A stretch of DNA of 64,000 bases from Hydrogenophaga flava NBRC 102514 (GCF_001571145.1 NZ_BCTF01000011.1:93643-157642); one strand, 5' to 3'. Positions 8,097 to 17,871 are shown, counted from the stretch's first letter. Notes: generated by a model from the letters alone, not told the origin. Made by a program: numbers and translations.

Positions 8097-9077
8097 ATGC
8101 ACCGCAGAACCCTTTTGCGCGCCAGCGCCGCCTTCGGAGGCCTGGCCACCACCGGCTGGGCGGCCATGGCCCAGAGCAACCCGAACGTGTTCGTGTGGTC
8201 CGGCTTTCCGGCCGGCGGGCTGGGTGACCAGGTGACCCGGCCGATGCTGGAGCAGATGCGCGGCAAGTACCCGCAGAACTTCGTCTACGACAGCAAACCC
8301 GGCGCTGGCGGGCGCATTGCCGCCGAGTTCGTCAAGCGCTCGGCGCCCGATGGCGGCAATCTGCTGCAGTGCCCCAGCTCCACCATCACGCTGCACCCGC
8401 ACGTGTTCAAGAAGCTGCCCTACGACACCCTGTCCGACTTCGTGCCCATCGCCAGCCAGTGCTCGTACACGGCGGTGTTCACCGCCGGACCGGGGCTGCC
8501 GGCCGAGATCCGCACCGCCGCCGACTACCTCAAGTGGGCACAGGCCCACGCCGGCCAGGCCAACTACGGCGTACCGGCCATGGGCTCCACGCTGCACCTG
8601 GCTGGTGCCATGCTGGGCAAACAGGCCGGCGTGGACCTGCGCGCCGTGCCCTACAAGGGCGGTGCGCCGTTGCTCAACGACCTGCTGGGTGGGCAGATCC
8701 CGGTGAGCTTCAACGTGGTGAGCGAGGTGCTGCCGCACATCCGCTCGGGCAAGCTGCGCGCGCTGGCCGTGACCGCACCCACGCGCTGGAAGGCCTTGCC
8801 CGATGTGCCGACGCTCACCGAACTGGGCTTCAAGGAAGTGGCGTTTGTCGACTGGCTGGGCTGGTACGGCCCCGCCGGCACACCCGCGGCCAAGGTGGCG
8901 GCGCTCAACACCGCCGTGGGGGCGGCGCTGGACACACCAGCCATGGGGGAGGTGCTGGGCAAGCTGGGCCTGGAGGTCATGAAGATGGCACCGGAACCAT
9001 TCGCAGCGGCGGTGAAAGAGAATCACGCCTTCTGGCAACGGGTGGTCAAGACCACCGGTTTCACCCCGGAGGACTGA
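8097..9077 (+). CDS. Bug/TctC-family periplasmic solute-binding protein
   Basis: 326 residues. Tat-like signal peptide (MHRRTLLRASAAFGG...AMAQ), then the family body with GGLGDQVTRPML, SKPGAGGRIAAEF and the VPYKGGAPLLNDLLGG motif. ATG preceded by AGAGGAGACACAAC. It lies 25 nt after the decarboxylase/ALDH ORF and abuts the next gene without a gap, so it belongs to the AraC-linked operon. It probably captures the acid or aldehyde precursor used by that operon. Confidence 0.88.
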   Translation: MHRRTLLRASAAFGGLATTGWAAMAQSNPNVFVWSGFPAGGLGDQVTRPMLEQMRGKYPQNFVYDSKPGAGGRIAAEFVKRSAPDGGNLLQCPSSTITLHPHVFKKLPYDTLSDFVPIASQCSYTAVFTAGPGLPAEIRTAADYLKWAQAHAGQANYGVPAMGSTLHLAGAMLGKQAGVDLRAVPYKGGAPLLNDLLGGQIPVSFNVVSEVLPHIRSGKLRALAVTAPTRWKALPDVPTLTELGFKEVAFVDWLGWYGPAGTPAAKVAALNTAVGAALDTPAMGEVLGKLGLEVMKMAPEPFAAAVKENHAFWQRVVKTTGFTPED

Positions 9078-9503
9078 ATGGCATCACTCACACTGGAACA
9101 GGCCCAGCGCATCATCGCCGGCGCTCTGGCCCGCTCGCGCGAAAAGGGTTTCAAGCCCATGGGCATCGCCGTGGTGGACGAGGGCGGCAACCTCAAGGCC
9201 TTTGTGCGGGAAGACGGTGCCAGCATGTTCCGCTTCGAGATCGCCCAGGCCAAGGCCTGGGGGGCGGTGGGCATGGGGGTGTCCAGCCGGGTGCTGGGCC
9301 AGCGGGCCCAGGACAACCCCAACTTCTTCGTCTCGCTGGCCGCCACCTCCCAGGGGCGCTTTCTGCCGCAGACGGGCGCGGTGCTGATCCGCGATGGCGC
9401 AGGAAATTTGCTGGGTGCGGTCGGCGCCAGTGGCGGCATCGGGGACGAGGACGAGCTCATCTGCGCCGCCGGGGTCGAGGCGGCCGGGCTGGTCAGCGGC
9501 TGA
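9078..9503 (+). CDS. HbpS/GlcG-like (DUF336) small protein
   Basis: 141 residues with the GlcG/HbpS layout: MASLTLEQAQRIIAGAL at the start, GIAVVDEGGNLKAFVRED in the middle and a glycine-rich end (GNLLGAVGASGGIGDEDE). Family members bind haem or corrinoids or accompany diol/glycolate metabolism; in catabolic operons their job is often unclear. The ATG directly follows the TGA of the Bug gene, so translation is coupled. No signal peptide, so probably cytosolic. Confidence 0.8.
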   Translation: MASLTLEQAQRIIAGALARSREKGFKPMGIAVVDEGGNLKAFVREDGASMFRFEIAQAKAWGAVGMGVSSRVLGQRAQDNPNFFVSLAATSQGRFLPQTGAVLIRDGAGNLLGAVGASGGIGDEDELICAAGVEAAGLVSG

Positions 9504-9534
9504 GCCGTCCCTTCGCCCGGCGTGAGCCGCCGAG

Positions 9535-10320
9535 TCAGCCCTGGTTGAAGTGCGCGGGGCGCTTGTCCAGCCGGGCGCGCATGCCCTCGTGCTTGTCGGG
9601 GCTGGCGAACGCGGTCTGGAAGGCGTTGCGCTCGTACTCCAGCCCGGCCGACAGCGGCGTCTCCATGGCCATCAGCACCGACTCCTTGATCAGGCGCAGC
9701 GCCACCGCCGGCAGCGCGCACAGCTGCTGTGCCACCGCCAGCGCGCGGGCTTCCACCGCCTCGTTGTCCAGCACCTCGGCCACCAGGCCGATGCGCGCGG
9801 CGGTCTCGGCGTCGATGGGCTCACCGAGCAGCAGCAGCTTCATCGCGCCGTGTTTGCCCAGCGCCCGCGTGAGACGCTGCGTCGCGCCGCCGCCGGGCAT
9901 GATGCCCACCTTCACCTCGGGCTGACCGAAGCGCGCGCTGCGCCCGGCCAGAATCAGGTCGGCGTGCAGCGCCAGTTCACAGCCGCCGCCCAGCGCGTGC
10001 CCGCGCACCGCCGCGATCACCGGCTTCTTGCAGGCCGCGATCGCGCCCCAGAGCAGGTCGTGGCGGCGCTGCAGCAGGTCGATGGGGCCGGCGTCCACGT
10101 ACTCGCCCAGGTCGGCGCCGGCGCAGAAGGCCCGTTCACCACCAGCGAGCACGACCACGCGCACCGCCGGGTCGGCGTCCAGGCGCCGGAAGGCCTCGGC
10201 CAGCGCCCGGCGCAGCGCCAGGTTGAGCGCGTTGAGCACCTCGGGGCGGTGGATGCGCAGCAGCACTACGCCGTCCTGTAGGCGTTCCTCGATCAGCGGG
10301 CTGTCGGTGACGGCGCTCAT
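9535..10320 (-). CDS. enoyl-CoA hydratase/isomerase family protein
   Basis: 261 residues of crotonase fold. The oxyanion-hole segments are visible as ERAFCAGADLGEY and GHALGGGCELALH, and MPGGGATQRLTRALG is the usual catalytic-loop region. Last gene of the seven-gene CoA operon; its start overlaps the stop of the second hydratase (ATGA). Expected to hydrate or isomerise an unsaturated CoA ester made from the product of the aryl-acid CoA ligase in the same operon. The exact step is not determinable. Confidence 0.85.
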   Translation of the reverse strand: MSAVTDSPLIEERLQDGVVLLRIHRPEVLNALNLALRRALAEAFRRLDADPAVRVVVLAGGERAFCAGADLGEYVDAGPIDLLQRRHDLLWGAIAACKKPVIAAVRGHALGGGCELALHADLILAGRSARFGQPEVKVGIMPGGGATQRLTRALGKHGAMKLLLLGEPIDAETAARIGLVAEVLDNEAVEARALAVAQQLCALPAVALRLIKESVLMAMETPLSAGLEYERNAFQTAFASPDKHEGMRARLDKRPAHFNQG

Positions 10321-11123
10321 GCGGCACCCCCGCTGAACACCGGCGCGCGCTTCTCGAAGAAGGCGGCCACGGCTTCGGCGTGGTCGGCCGTGTGGTGCGC
10401 CAGGCCCTGCAGCCGGCCGGCGGCGTCCAGCGCCTCGTCCAGGGTGCCGGTGCGCGCCTGCTGCAGCAGCTGTTTGGTCCAGCGCAGCACCTGGGGCGGG
10501 TTGGCAGCAATGCGGCCGGCCAATTTCAGGGCCTCGGGCAAGAGCTCGTCGGGCGCGACCACGCGCGAGACCAGGCCGATGCGTTGCGCCTCGTCGGCGT
10601 CAATGGTGTCGCCGGTCAGCGCCAGCTCGGCCGCCTTGGCGTGACCGACCACGCGCGGCAGCAGCCAGCAGCCACCATCGCCGGGAATGATGCCGACCTT
10701 CACGAAGCTCTCTGCGAAGCGCGCGGTGGTGGATGCGATGCGCAGGTCGCACATGCAGGCCAGGTCGTTGCCAGCGCCGATGGCTGGGCCATTGACCGCC
10801 GCGATCAGCGGCACCTGCAGCCGCGCCAGCGCGCGCGGGATGCGCTGGATGCCCTGGCGGTAGCGCTCGGTGATCTCGTCGGGGGTGCCGGCGAACATGC
10901 CCGTGCGGTCGCGCATCTCGGCCACGTTGCCGCCCGAGCAGAAAGCGCTGCCGGCGCCGGTGAGCACGGCGGCGCGCACCGAGAGGTCCGCATTGAGTTT
11001 GTCCACCAGCGATTCAAAGGCGGCGAACATCGCTTCCCCACTGAGCGCGTTGCGTGTGTCGGGGCGGTTGATCGTGATGAGCGCGATGTGATCGCGGCGG
11101 GTGATGAGCAGGGGTTCGTTCAT
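10317..11123 (-). CDS. enoyl-CoA hydratase/isomerase family protein
   Basis: 268 residues, crotonase fold, with [13 protein letters not shown] and [14 protein letters not shown] forming the oxyanion hole and [15 protein letters not shown] in the active-site loop. It is clearly a different subfamily from its downstream neighbour, so the two probably catalyse different steps (for example ring hydration or cleavage versus side-chain hydration). Start and stop both overlap neighbouring genes by 4 nt. The GDGG loop resembles hydratases used in phenylacetate-like pathways, a weak analogy. Confidence 0.85.
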   Translation of the reverse strand: MNEPLLITRRDHIALITINRPDTRNALSGEAMFAAFESLVDKLNADLSVRAAVLTGAGSAFCSGGNVAEMRDRTGMFAGTPDEITERYRQGIQRIPRALARLQVPLIAAVNGPAIGAGNDLACMCDLRIASTTARFAESFVKVGIIPGDGGCWLLPRVVGHAKAAELALTGDTIDADEAQRIGLVSRVVAPDELLPEALKLAGRIAANPPQVLRWTKQLLQQARTGTLDEALDAAGRLQGLAHHTADHAEAVAAFFEKRAPVFSGGAA

Positions 11124-12334
11124 GCGTTGTCTCCCAAGTGTTCAATCGCCATGGCCACGCCCTGGCCGACGCCCACGCACATGGTGACCAGGCCGTAGCG
11201 CCCGCCTTTGCGCCGCAGTTGCCGCGCAGCGGTGAGCACCAGGCGTGCGCCGCTCATGCCCAGCGGATGGCCGAAGGCGATGGCACCGCCATTGGGGTTC
11301 ACGTGTGGCGCGTCGTCCGGCAGGCCCAGTGCGCGGGTCACCGCCAGCCCTTGTGCGGCGAATGCCTCGTTGAGTTCGATCACGTCGAAGTCGCTCACGC
11401 GCAGGCCGGTCTGCGCGAGCAGTTTGTGCACCGCGGGCACCGGGCCGAAGCCCATCACCCGCGGCGCGACGCCGGCGCTGGCATAGCCGACGATGCGCGC
11501 CAGCGGACGCAGGCCGTGGCGCGACACCGCAGCTTCATTGGCCAGCAGCAGCGCCGCCGCGCCGTCGTTCACGCCCGAGGAGTTGCCGGCGGTCACGCTG
11601 CCGTCCTTGCGGAAGGCGGGCTTGAGCGCGGCCAGGCTTTCGGCGGTGGTGTCGGTGCGCGGGTGCTCGTCTTCGGTGACCTGGGTGACGGCGCCCTTGC
11701 GGCCGGGCACGTCGACGGGGGTGATCTCTTGCGCCAGCACACCCGAGCGCATCGCGGCCGCCGCACGCTGCTGGCTGCGCAGCGCGAACGCATCCTGGTC
11801 AGCGCGCGAGATGCCGTGTTCGCGCGCCACGTTCTCGGCCGTCTCGCCCATGGCGTCGGTGCCGTGCAGCTGTTCCATGCGCGGGTTCACGAAGCGCCAG
11901 CCGATGGTGGAGTCGTGGACCTCGGCGTGGCGCGAAAACGCGGCCGTGGGCTTGGGCATCACCAGCGGCGCGCGGCTCATGCTCTCGACGCCGCCGGCGA
12001 TGGCCAGTTGCGCCTGGCCCGCGTGCAGCGCACGCGCCGCCTGCGCCACGGCTTCGAGGCCTGATCCGCAGAGCCGGTTCACCGTCACCGCCGGCACCTC
12101 CACCGGCAGGCCCGCAAGCAGCGTGCACATGCGCGCCACGTTGCGGTTGTCCTCGCCGGCCTGGTTGACGCAGCCGTAGACCAGCTCGTCGATCAGCGCC
12201 GGGTCCAGCGATGGATGCCGCGCCATCAGCGCGCGGATCGGGATCGCACCCAGGTCGTCGGTGCGCACCGACGACAGCGCACCACCGTATCGCCCGATGG
12301 GCGTGCGCACGCCGTCACAGAGAAAGGCGTTCAT
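11120..12334 (-). CDS. acetyl-CoA acyltransferase (3-oxoadipyl-CoA thiolase-like)
   Basis: 404 residues, complete thiolase. Nucleophilic Cys in [11 protein letters not shown], His in [12 protein letters not shown] and second Cys in [10 protein letters not shown]. The N-terminus ([19 protein letters not shown]) and [11 protein letters not shown] are close to the PcaF/PaaJ 3-oxoadipyl-CoA thiolase group. It should cleave a 3-oxoacyl-CoA dicarboxylate to acetyl-CoA plus succinyl-CoA or a homologue, ending the operon's pathway. Start placed at the ATG 2 nt after the amidohydrolase stop. Confidence 0.87.
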   Translation of the reverse strand: MNAFLCDGVRTPIGRYGGALSSVRTDDLGAIPIRALMARHPSLDPALIDELVYGCVNQAGEDNRNVARMCTLLAGLPVEVPAVTVNRLCGSGLEAVAQAARALHAGQAQLAIAGGVESMSRAPLVMPKPTAAFSRHAEVHDSTIGWRFVNPRMEQLHGTDAMGETAENVAREHGISRADQDAFALRSQQRAAAAMRSGVLAQEITPVDVPGRKGAVTQVTEDEHPRTDTTAESLAALKPAFRKDGSVTAGNSSGVNDGAAALLLANEAAVSRHGLRPLARIVGYASAGVAPRVMGFGPVPAVHKLLAQTGLRVSDFDVIELNEAFAAQGLAVTRALGLPDDAPHVNPNGGAIAFGHPLGMSGARLVLTAARQLRRKGGRYGLVTMCVGVGQGVAMAIEHLGDNA

Positions 12335-12336
12335 GT

Positions 12337-13179
12337 TCACAGGCCCAGCACGCGTTCGGCGTTGCCGTGCATGATTTTTTCCATCACCTCGGGCTTGTAG
12401 CCCAGCTCGTCCCACTCGCGCAGGATGCGTTCATACGGCAGGCTGGGGTAGTCGCTGCCGAACATGATCTTGTCCTGCAGGCGGCCGCGGATGTCGACCT
12501 TGAGGTTGCCCGGGAAGTGCTTGGGCGCCCAGCCCGACATCTCCCAGTACACGTTGCCCTTGTGCAGCGCGACGGCCGTGGTCTCGTCGACCCAGGGCCA
12601 GCCGGGATGGGCCATGATGATCTTCAGCTGAGGGAAGTCGGCCGCGAGCTGGTCGATGTGTTCCGGGTGGGCGTGGCGCACCAGGGCGCCGTTGCCGCCG
12701 GGCATGCCGGCGCCCATGCCGGTGGTGCCCACGTCCACCATCACCGCCGCGCCCATCGCGTTGATCTCTTCGAACAGCGGGTAGTAGCGCCTATCGCTCA
12801 CGGCGAAGTGCTGCATGATGGGGTGGAAGTGGAAGCCGATGAAGCCCAGCTCCTTGATGGCCTTGCGGGCCTGGATCATCGCGATCTCGCCCTTGGCCGG
12901 CTCCACCGCGCCCCAGCACTGGATCACGCGCTGCGGGTTGCGTTTCCACATGCCGTGCACGTACTCGTTGGTGCAGGGCGGGGCGGCCACCGTGGTATCC
13001 AGATCGAGCGCGACGAGGCAGGCCTCGACGCCCGCGCCGGTGAACTCTGCTATCACGTCTTCTTCGCTCTTGCCCACCCAGTCGCGCTTCCAGTAGCGGG
13101 CCAGTTCGGCCGGGTAGGGGCCCTGGGATTCGATCCAGGTGGGGGTGCCGGGGTAGCAGTGCAGGTCGATGATGCGCAT
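12337..13179 (-). CDS. amidohydrolase-2 family protein
   Basis: 280 residues. The N-terminal metal site is unusual: [15 protein letters not shown] has a DLHCYP in place of the common DxHxH. Other ligand candidates are [18 protein letters not shown] and [11 protein letters not shown]. It sits between the CoA ligase and the thiolase in the seven-gene operon, which suggests a hydrolytic ring-opening or decarboxylation step on the pathway rather than a nitrogen reaction. Start at the ATG preceded by AAGAGACACACC. It shares only general family features with the amidohydrolase at 774-1835. Confidence 0.8.
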   Translation of the reverse strand: MRIIDLHCYPGTPTWIESQGPYPAELARYWKRDWVGKSEEDVIAEFTGAGVEACLVALDLDTTVAAPPCTNEYVHGMWKRNPQRVIQCWGAVEPAKGEIAMIQARKAIKELGFIGFHFHPIMQHFAVSDRRYYPLFEEINAMGAAVMVDVGTTGMGAGMPGGNGALVRHAHPEHIDQLAADFPQLKIIMAHPGWPWVDETTAVALHKGNVYWEMSGWAPKHFPGNLKVDIRGRLQDKIMFGSDYPSLPYERILREWDELGYKPEVMEKIMHGNAERVLGL

Positions 13180-13202
13180 GGTGTGTCTCTTGTTTGTGTG
13201 GT

Positions 13203-14864
13203 TCAGTGAGCGGCGGCTGCGGCCTGTTCGTCCTGAAGCTTCTTCGCCACCAGTTCGCCCAGGGCTTTCTTGGACACCTTGCCGAAGGTGGAGACCGGGA
13301 AGTCGGGCAGGATTTCCAGCCGCTCGGGCAGCTTGAACTTGGCGATTTCCTTGGTCAGCAGAAAGCCGACCAGCTCCTTGAGGTGCAGCTTCTGATGCGG
13401 CTTGAGGATCACGAAGGCGCACATCTTTTCGCCCATCGCGGCGTCGGGCATGGGCACGCAGGCCACGTTCTGCACCGCCGGGTGCATGAGGATCAGGTTC
13501 TCCACTTCTTCGGCGCTGATCTTTTCGCCGCCGCGGTTGATCAGGTCTTTCTTGCGGCCCTCGACGATGTAGTTGCCGCTGGGGTGCTTGCGCATCAGGT
13601 CGCCGGAGCGGTAGAAGCCCTCGGGCGTGAACTGGCGCGCGTTGTATTCGGGCACGCCGTAGTAGCCGCGCAGCGTGTAGGGGCCGCGCACCGTGAACTC
13701 GCCCACCTCGCCGTCGGGTACCTCGCGCCCGTCGTCGTCGAGCAGCAGCACCTCGTCGTCCGGGCAGACCGGGCGGCCGCAGGTCTCCAGCTTGACCTCT
13801 TCGGGGTCGCTGGCGCGCACGAACATCAGCGTGCCTTCGGACATGCCGAAGTTCTCCTGCACGAACACGCCGGGGATCAGCGTACGCGTCTTCGCGCGCA
13901 CCTCGGGCTGCATGCGCTGGCCACCGCTCTGGATCAGCTTCAGGCTCGACAGGTTGAAGTTCTCGACTGCCGGGTCGTTGATGAGGCGGATCAGCAGCGC
14001 GGGCACGACCTTGAGGTGCGTGACCTTGTGCTTCTCGATCAGCGCGAACATCTCGGCCGGGCGGGTGCTGCCGTGCAGGACCACCTTGGCGCCCTTGAAC
14101 AGAAAGCCCTGGATGCCCGGGCAGGCCAGCGGCAGGTTGTGCGCGATGGGCAGCACCAGCAGCAGCACCGAGTCGGGCGAGATCTCGCAGACCTCGGCCG
14201 CCACCTTGGAGTTGTAGGCGTAGTCGTTGTTGGTGCGCGGGATCAGCTTGGGGATGCCGGTGGTGCCGCCCGAGAGCTGGAAGATGCAGGGGTCGGTCGG
14301 GTCGATCTGGATATCGCTCAGGCGCGAGTCGGGCAGCTTGGCGGGCTTGGCGATCAGCTCGCGCAGCGAGACCTCGCCCGCACCGGCGTTGCCCAGCACG
14401 ATGCGGAACTTGAGCGACGGGTTTTCGTTCTGCACACGGGTGATGACCGGCGCGAAAGCGAAGTCACCCGCCGTGTCGGGGTAGACCGCGGTGGTGGCGC
14501 CCGAGAGCTGCACGAACTGGCTGATCTCTGCATAGCGGTGCGTGACCAGGGCCGCGATCGGGATGCAGCCGATCTTCTGCAGCGCGAAGTACAGCACCAC
14601 GAACTCGTGCACGTTGGGCAGCGTGGGCACCACACGGTCCAGTGGCTGCAGGCCCAGGTCAAGCAGGTTGAGCGCGAGGTTGCTGCTCACCCGGTCCAGC
14701 TCGGCGTAGGTGTAGACCGTGTCGCCGTCGATCAGCGCGACGCGGTCGGCGTAACGCTGGAACACCTCGGCGAACTCCTGCGCCAGCGAGCGGTCCTGCC
14801 AGTAGCCTTTGGCGCGGTAGCGCGCGGCGAACTCGGGGGGGAAGGGAACGAATCCTTCGAGCAT
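13203..14864 (-). CDS. aryl-acid AMP/CoA ligase (EntE/DhbE-like)
   Basis: 553 residues of the adenylate-forming superfamily. Core motifs are LSGGTTGIPKLIPRT (P-loop), NFGMSEG, YRSGDL and a C-terminal GKVSKKAL lysine. The N-terminus (PPEFAARYRAKGYWQDRSL) and CPDDEVLLLDDDGREVP are strongly reminiscent of 2,3-dihydroxybenzoate-AMP ligase EntE, pointing to a hydroxylated benzoate-type acid as substrate. No siderophore synthetase genes are nearby, and the operon partners are hydratases and a thiolase. CoA thioester formation for catabolism is therefore more likely than siderophore assembly. Start ATG preceded by GAGGAGACTTCC. Confidence 0.85.
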   Translation of the reverse strand: MLEGFVPFPPEFAARYRAKGYWQDRSLAQEFAEVFQRYADRVALIDGDTVYTYAELDRVSSNLALNLLDLGLQPLDRVVPTLPNVHEFVVLYFALQKIGCIPIAALVTHRYAEISQFVQLSGATTAVYPDTAGDFAFAPVITRVQNENPSLKFRIVLGNAGAGEVSLRELIAKPAKLPDSRLSDIQIDPTDPCIFQLSGGTTGIPKLIPRTNNDYAYNSKVAAEVCEISPDSVLLLVLPIAHNLPLACPGIQGFLFKGAKVVLHGSTRPAEMFALIEKHKVTHLKVVPALLIRLINDPAVENFNLSSLKLIQSGGQRMQPEVRAKTRTLIPGVFVQENFGMSEGTLMFVRASDPEEVKLETCGRPVCPDDEVLLLDDDGREVPDGEVGEFTVRGPYTLRGYYGVPEYNARQFTPEGFYRSGDLMRKHPSGNYIVEGRKKDLINRGGEKISAEEVENLILMHPAVQNVACVPMPDAAMGEKMCAFVILKPHQKLHLKELVGFLLTKEIAKFKLPERLEILPDFPVSTFGKVSKKALGELVAKKLQDEQAAAAAH

Positions 14865-14882
14865 GGAAGTCTCCTCGGTGTG

Positions 14883-15656
14883 TCAGGTGGAACTGGTGAA
14901 ACCGCCGTCGATGACGACCACCTCGCCCGTCACGAAGCGCATGCCGGTGATCAGGTTCAGCATCACCTCGGCCACGTCGTCGGCGGTCACGCAGCGCTTG
15001 AGCGGCGTGGCCTTGGCGCGCGCACCCATGAGCGCGTCGTACTTGTCGCCCAGCATGCGTTCCATCCAGTCGCCTTCCATCCAGCCCGGGGCGACGGCGT
15101 TCACGCGGATGTCCGGCCCCAGGTTCCAAGCCATCATCTTGGTCAGGCTCACCACCGCGGCCTTGCTGGCGGCGTACGGTGGTGGCTGCGGGCCGGGGCG
15201 CAGGCCCACGATGCTGGCGGTGTTGACGATGCAGGGCTCGCCGCCGGTTTCCTTGCTCTTACGCAGCAGTTCCACCGCCGCGCGCGTGACCTGGAAGTTA
15301 CCGCGCACGTTGACCGCGAAGGTGCGGTCCCAGGCATCCATGTCCAGGCTGTCCAGGTCCTTGACCTTCCAGGTCGCGGTGGTGCCGGCGTTGTTGATCA
15401 GCGTGTCGAGACGGCCGAAGGCCTCGCCGACTTTGGCGAGCATCTGGCGCACCGCGGCGTCGTCGCTCACATCGCACTGCAGCAGCAGCGTCTTCGCGCC
15501 CAGGGCCTGGGCTTCTTCGGCCACGGCCTGCGCGGCCTGGGCGCTCGATGCGTAGTTGATGGCGACGTCGAAGCCGGCATGGGCCAGGGCCAGCACGGCG
15601 CTGCGGCCGATGCCGGTGCCGCCGCCGGTGACGAGGGCTTTCTTGCGTGAAGTCAT
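14883..15656 (-). CDS. short-chain dehydrogenase/reductase
   Basis: 257 residues. Cofactor motif TGGGTGIG, NNAG at the end of beta-4, catalytic Ser in VNTASIVG and YAASK. Second gene of the seven-gene operon, 18 nt upstream of the EntE-like ligase. EntA, the usual partner of EntE, is also an SDR, but this context has no isochorismate genes. It more likely oxidises a hydroxyacyl or dihydrodiol intermediate of the pathway. Confidence 0.87.
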   Translation of the reverse strand: MTSRKKALVTGGGTGIGRSAVLALAHAGFDVAINYASSAQAAQAVAEEAQALGAKTLLLQCDVSDDAAVRQMLAKVGEAFGRLDTLINNAGTTATWKVKDLDSLDMDAWDRTFAVNVRGNFQVTRAAVELLRKSKETGGEPCIVNTASIVGLRPGPQPPPYAASKAAVVSLTKMMAWNLGPDIRVNAVAPGWMEGDWMERMLGDKYDALMGARAKATPLKRCVTADDVAEVMLNLITGMRFVTGEVVVIDGGFTSST

Positions 15657-15738
15657 GGGAGATCTCCGGGGAATGAAGGGGTGAGTGGGGCCCGGACCCC
15701 GGCGGTCCGGGGCCCTGGATGCGTGAAAAGGAAAGGGC

Positions 15739-16716
15739 TTACTGGGCCTGGATGCCCAGGTCGGCGACCAGGCGCTTCATGGCCTTCTGCTGCTCGTCGA
15801 AGAAGCTGCGCGCCGCGGCCACGCTGTCCTGCCGCGGGTAGACGCCCATCTCGCCCAACCTGGCCGTCACCTCGGGCGAGGCGGTGATGCGGTTCACATC
15901 GGCGTTGATGCGGTCGATCACCGCCTGCGGCGTGCCGGTCGGCACGATGATCTGGAACCAGCCGATGGCCTCGTAGCCGGGGTAGGTCTCGGCCACGGCC
16001 GGTACGTCGATGCCGGGCAGGCGCCTGGCCGAGGTCACGCCGATGGCGCGCAGCCGGCCCGACTTGACGTGCTGCAGCAGGCCGGGCACGCCGTCGATGG
16101 TGAGCGTGGCGTCGCCCGAGAGCACGGCGGTGACGGCCTCAGGCGGTGCGCGGAAGGGCACGGTGAACAGGCCCATGGCGCCGGCCTTGTTGACCATCTC
16201 GCCGGCCAGGTGGGGCAGGGAGTTGAGCTGCGGCGCAGCGAAATTGATCTTGCCGGGGTTGGCCTTGGCGTGCTTCGCCAGGTCAGCCACCGACTGGATG
16301 CCGCTGCTCGCGGGCACCGCCAGCATCAGCGGGCTGATGCCCACGGTGGCGGCCGAGCTGAGTTCGGTGTCGGGGTTGAACTGCGGGTTCTTGAACACCA
16401 GCGGCGTGATGGTGCCCATGGCCGCGGGCACGAAACCGATGGTGTAGCCGTCGGGCGCCGACTTGGCGAGTGCCGACATGCCGGGGATGCCGCCGGCACC
16501 GGGCTTGTTGTCCACCACCACGCCCTGGCCCCAGGCGGCGGCGAGCTTCTCGCCGAGGATGCGGGCGATCACGTCGGGGGCTGCGCCGGCGCCCGCCGGC
16601 ACGATCATGCGCACCGGCTTGTTGGGCCAGCCGTCTGCCAGGGTGGAGGTGCTGGCCAGGGCCAGCAGGGACAGGACCGCCGCCTGGACGAGCCGGCGCT
16701 TGGACGAGATGGGCAT
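15739..16716 (-). CDS. Bug/TctC-family periplasmic solute-binding protein
   Basis: 325 residues; signal peptide MPISSKRRLVQAAVLSLLALAS...LADG, then WPNKPVRMIVPAGAGAAPDV and NKPGAGGIPGMSALAKSAPDGY. First gene of the seven-gene CoA operon, divergent from a LysR gene across 137 nt. The ATG is preceded by GGAGACACCTC. It presumably binds the aromatic or cyclic acid activated by the EntE-like ligase. About 80 nt separate it from the SDR; I see no terminator there. Confidence 0.87.
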   Translation of the reverse strand: MPISSKRRLVQAAVLSLLALASTSTLADGWPNKPVRMIVPAGAGAAPDVIARILGEKLAAAWGQGVVVDNKPGAGGIPGMSALAKSAPDGYTIGFVPAAMGTITPLVFKNPQFNPDTELSSAATVGISPLMLAVPASSGIQSVADLAKHAKANPGKINFAAPQLNSLPHLAGEMVNKAGAMGLFTVPFRAPPEAVTAVLSGDATLTIDGVPGLLQHVKSGRLRAIGVTSARRLPGIDVPAVAETYPGYEAIGWFQIIVPTGTPQAVIDRINADVNRITASPEVTARLGEMGVYPRQDSVAAARSFFDEQQKAMKRLVADLGIQAQ

Positions 16717-16812
16717 GAGGTGTCTCCGTTGTCTGTTCGTGTGTCCCCGACATGGGGTGGAGCGGACTCTAGGGAGAGACGGGGATTCCAATAAGATGGC
16801 GTGATCTTCAAA

Positions 16813-16833
16813 GTGATTCGATTTTGGAATCAC
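16813..16833. promoter_or_regulatory. LysR-type palindromic operator
   Basis: GTGATTC, a 7-nt centre, then GAATCAC: perfect 7-bp arms with T-N11-A inside. It lies 21 nt upstream of the LysR start at 16854 and within the divergent promoter region. A further GATTCCA at about 16784 may be a second half-site. The 7-7-7 layout matches the palindrome before the LysR gene at 2902, with different bases. Confidence 0.55.
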
Positions 16834-16853
16834 CTCATCCCTACCCCGGCCCC

Positions 16854-17747
16854 ATGAAACTCGAACAGCTGCAACACCTGATCGCCATCGTCGAACACGG
16901 CAGCCTGCGCGCGGCCGCGCGCCGCCTGGACGTGCCTCAGCCCGCGCTGACGCGCAGCGTGCGCGCGCTGGAACGGGAGCTGGGGGTGGACCTGTTTGCG
17001 CGCCAGACCACGGGCATGGTGCTGACGGCCGAGGGGGGGCGCTTTCACCGCCGGGCCTGCGCGATCGCCAACGAGGCGCGGCGTGCGCGCGAGGAGGTGC
17101 AGCAGCCCGGGCCGGACTACGAAGGCACGGTGTCGGTGGCGCTGTCCATCATGCCGCACCTGGGCATGCTGCCCGAGGCGCTGCCGGTGTTCCGCCGCGC
17201 CTACCCCAAGGTCAAGCTGAGCATCACCGAGAGCCTGATGCCGGCGGTGGAAGGTGCGCTGCGCGAAGGCAGCATCGACTTCTACCTCGGGGCCGCACCG
17301 CGCCTCAAGCCCGGGCCGGGCCTGGTGCTGCAACACCTGTGTGACAACACGCGCGTCGTGGTCTGCCGCAAGGGCCACCCGCTGGCGCGGGTGCGCAGCC
17401 TCAAGGCGCTGGCCGGCGCCGAGTGGACCGCGACCACCATCGACCACAACGCCGAAGAAGACCTGGCGCGGCTGTTCGGCGCACACGGTCTTGAAGCACC
17501 GCGCGTGATGCTGCGCGCGCACTCCGCACTGTCCGTGCAGGTCGCGCTGGCGCAGACCGACCTGCTGGCCATGCTGCCCAAGCAGTGGATGAGCTTTGCG
17601 ATGACGCGCGACGTGCTGGACGTGATCGCCGTGCGTGAGGTGCTGCCGGCGCCAGCCATCGTGCTGGTGCGCCGACCCGACCTGCCGCTGTCACCACCCG
17701 CGGAGTTTTTCAGCGATGTGTTGTTGCGCGGGCTGCCGCGCGGCTGA
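16854..17747 (+). CDS. LysR-type transcriptional regulator
   Basis: 297 residues. HTH at the N-terminus (MKLEQLQHLIAIVEHGSLRAAARRLDVPQPAL) and a typical LysR substrate domain. Start taken at the ATG giving the canonical MKLEQL; the open frame extends ten codons further to a TTG that would fall inside the palindrome. Divergent from the Bug-SDR-ligase-amidohydrolase-thiolase-hydratase operon and probably its regulator. The operator at 16813-16833 supports autoregulation. Confidence 0.88.
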   Translation: MKLEQLQHLIAIVEHGSLRAAARRLDVPQPALTRSVRALERELGVDLFARQTTGMVLTAEGGRFHRRACAIANEARRAREEVQQPGPDYEGTVSVALSIMPHLGMLPEALPVFRRAYPKVKLSITESLMPAVEGALREGSIDFYLGAAPRLKPGPGLVLQHLCDNTRVVVCRKGHPLARVRSLKALAGAEWTATTIDHNAEEDLARLFGAHGLEAPRVMLRAHSALSVQVALAQTDLLAMLPKQWMSFAMTRDVLDVIAVREVLPAPAIVLVRRPDLPLSPPAEFFSDVLLRGLPRG

Positions 17748-17871
17748 GCTTCGGCTTCTGGTTGCGCGCCGGACAAGGTCCGCCAACGGCATACAGGGAC
17801 GGATGTTGAATGAGCCGCAAGAGGCGGGGGTGTCCGAATGATTGTTTTGAGAACGAAGACAGGGGGTTTGT

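Noticed and set aside
4724..8266. Very long minus-strand frame upstream of the AraC gene
   Set aside because: It is antisense to the decarboxylase/ALDH ORF; the translation is Arg/His-rich noise. The AraC start at 4723 gives the normal family N-terminus.
13203..15656. EntE-like ligase and SDR as a siderophore (catecholate) locus
   Set aside because: No isochorismate synthase, isochorismatase, NRPS or siderophore transporter nearby; the operon partners are hydratases and a thiolase.
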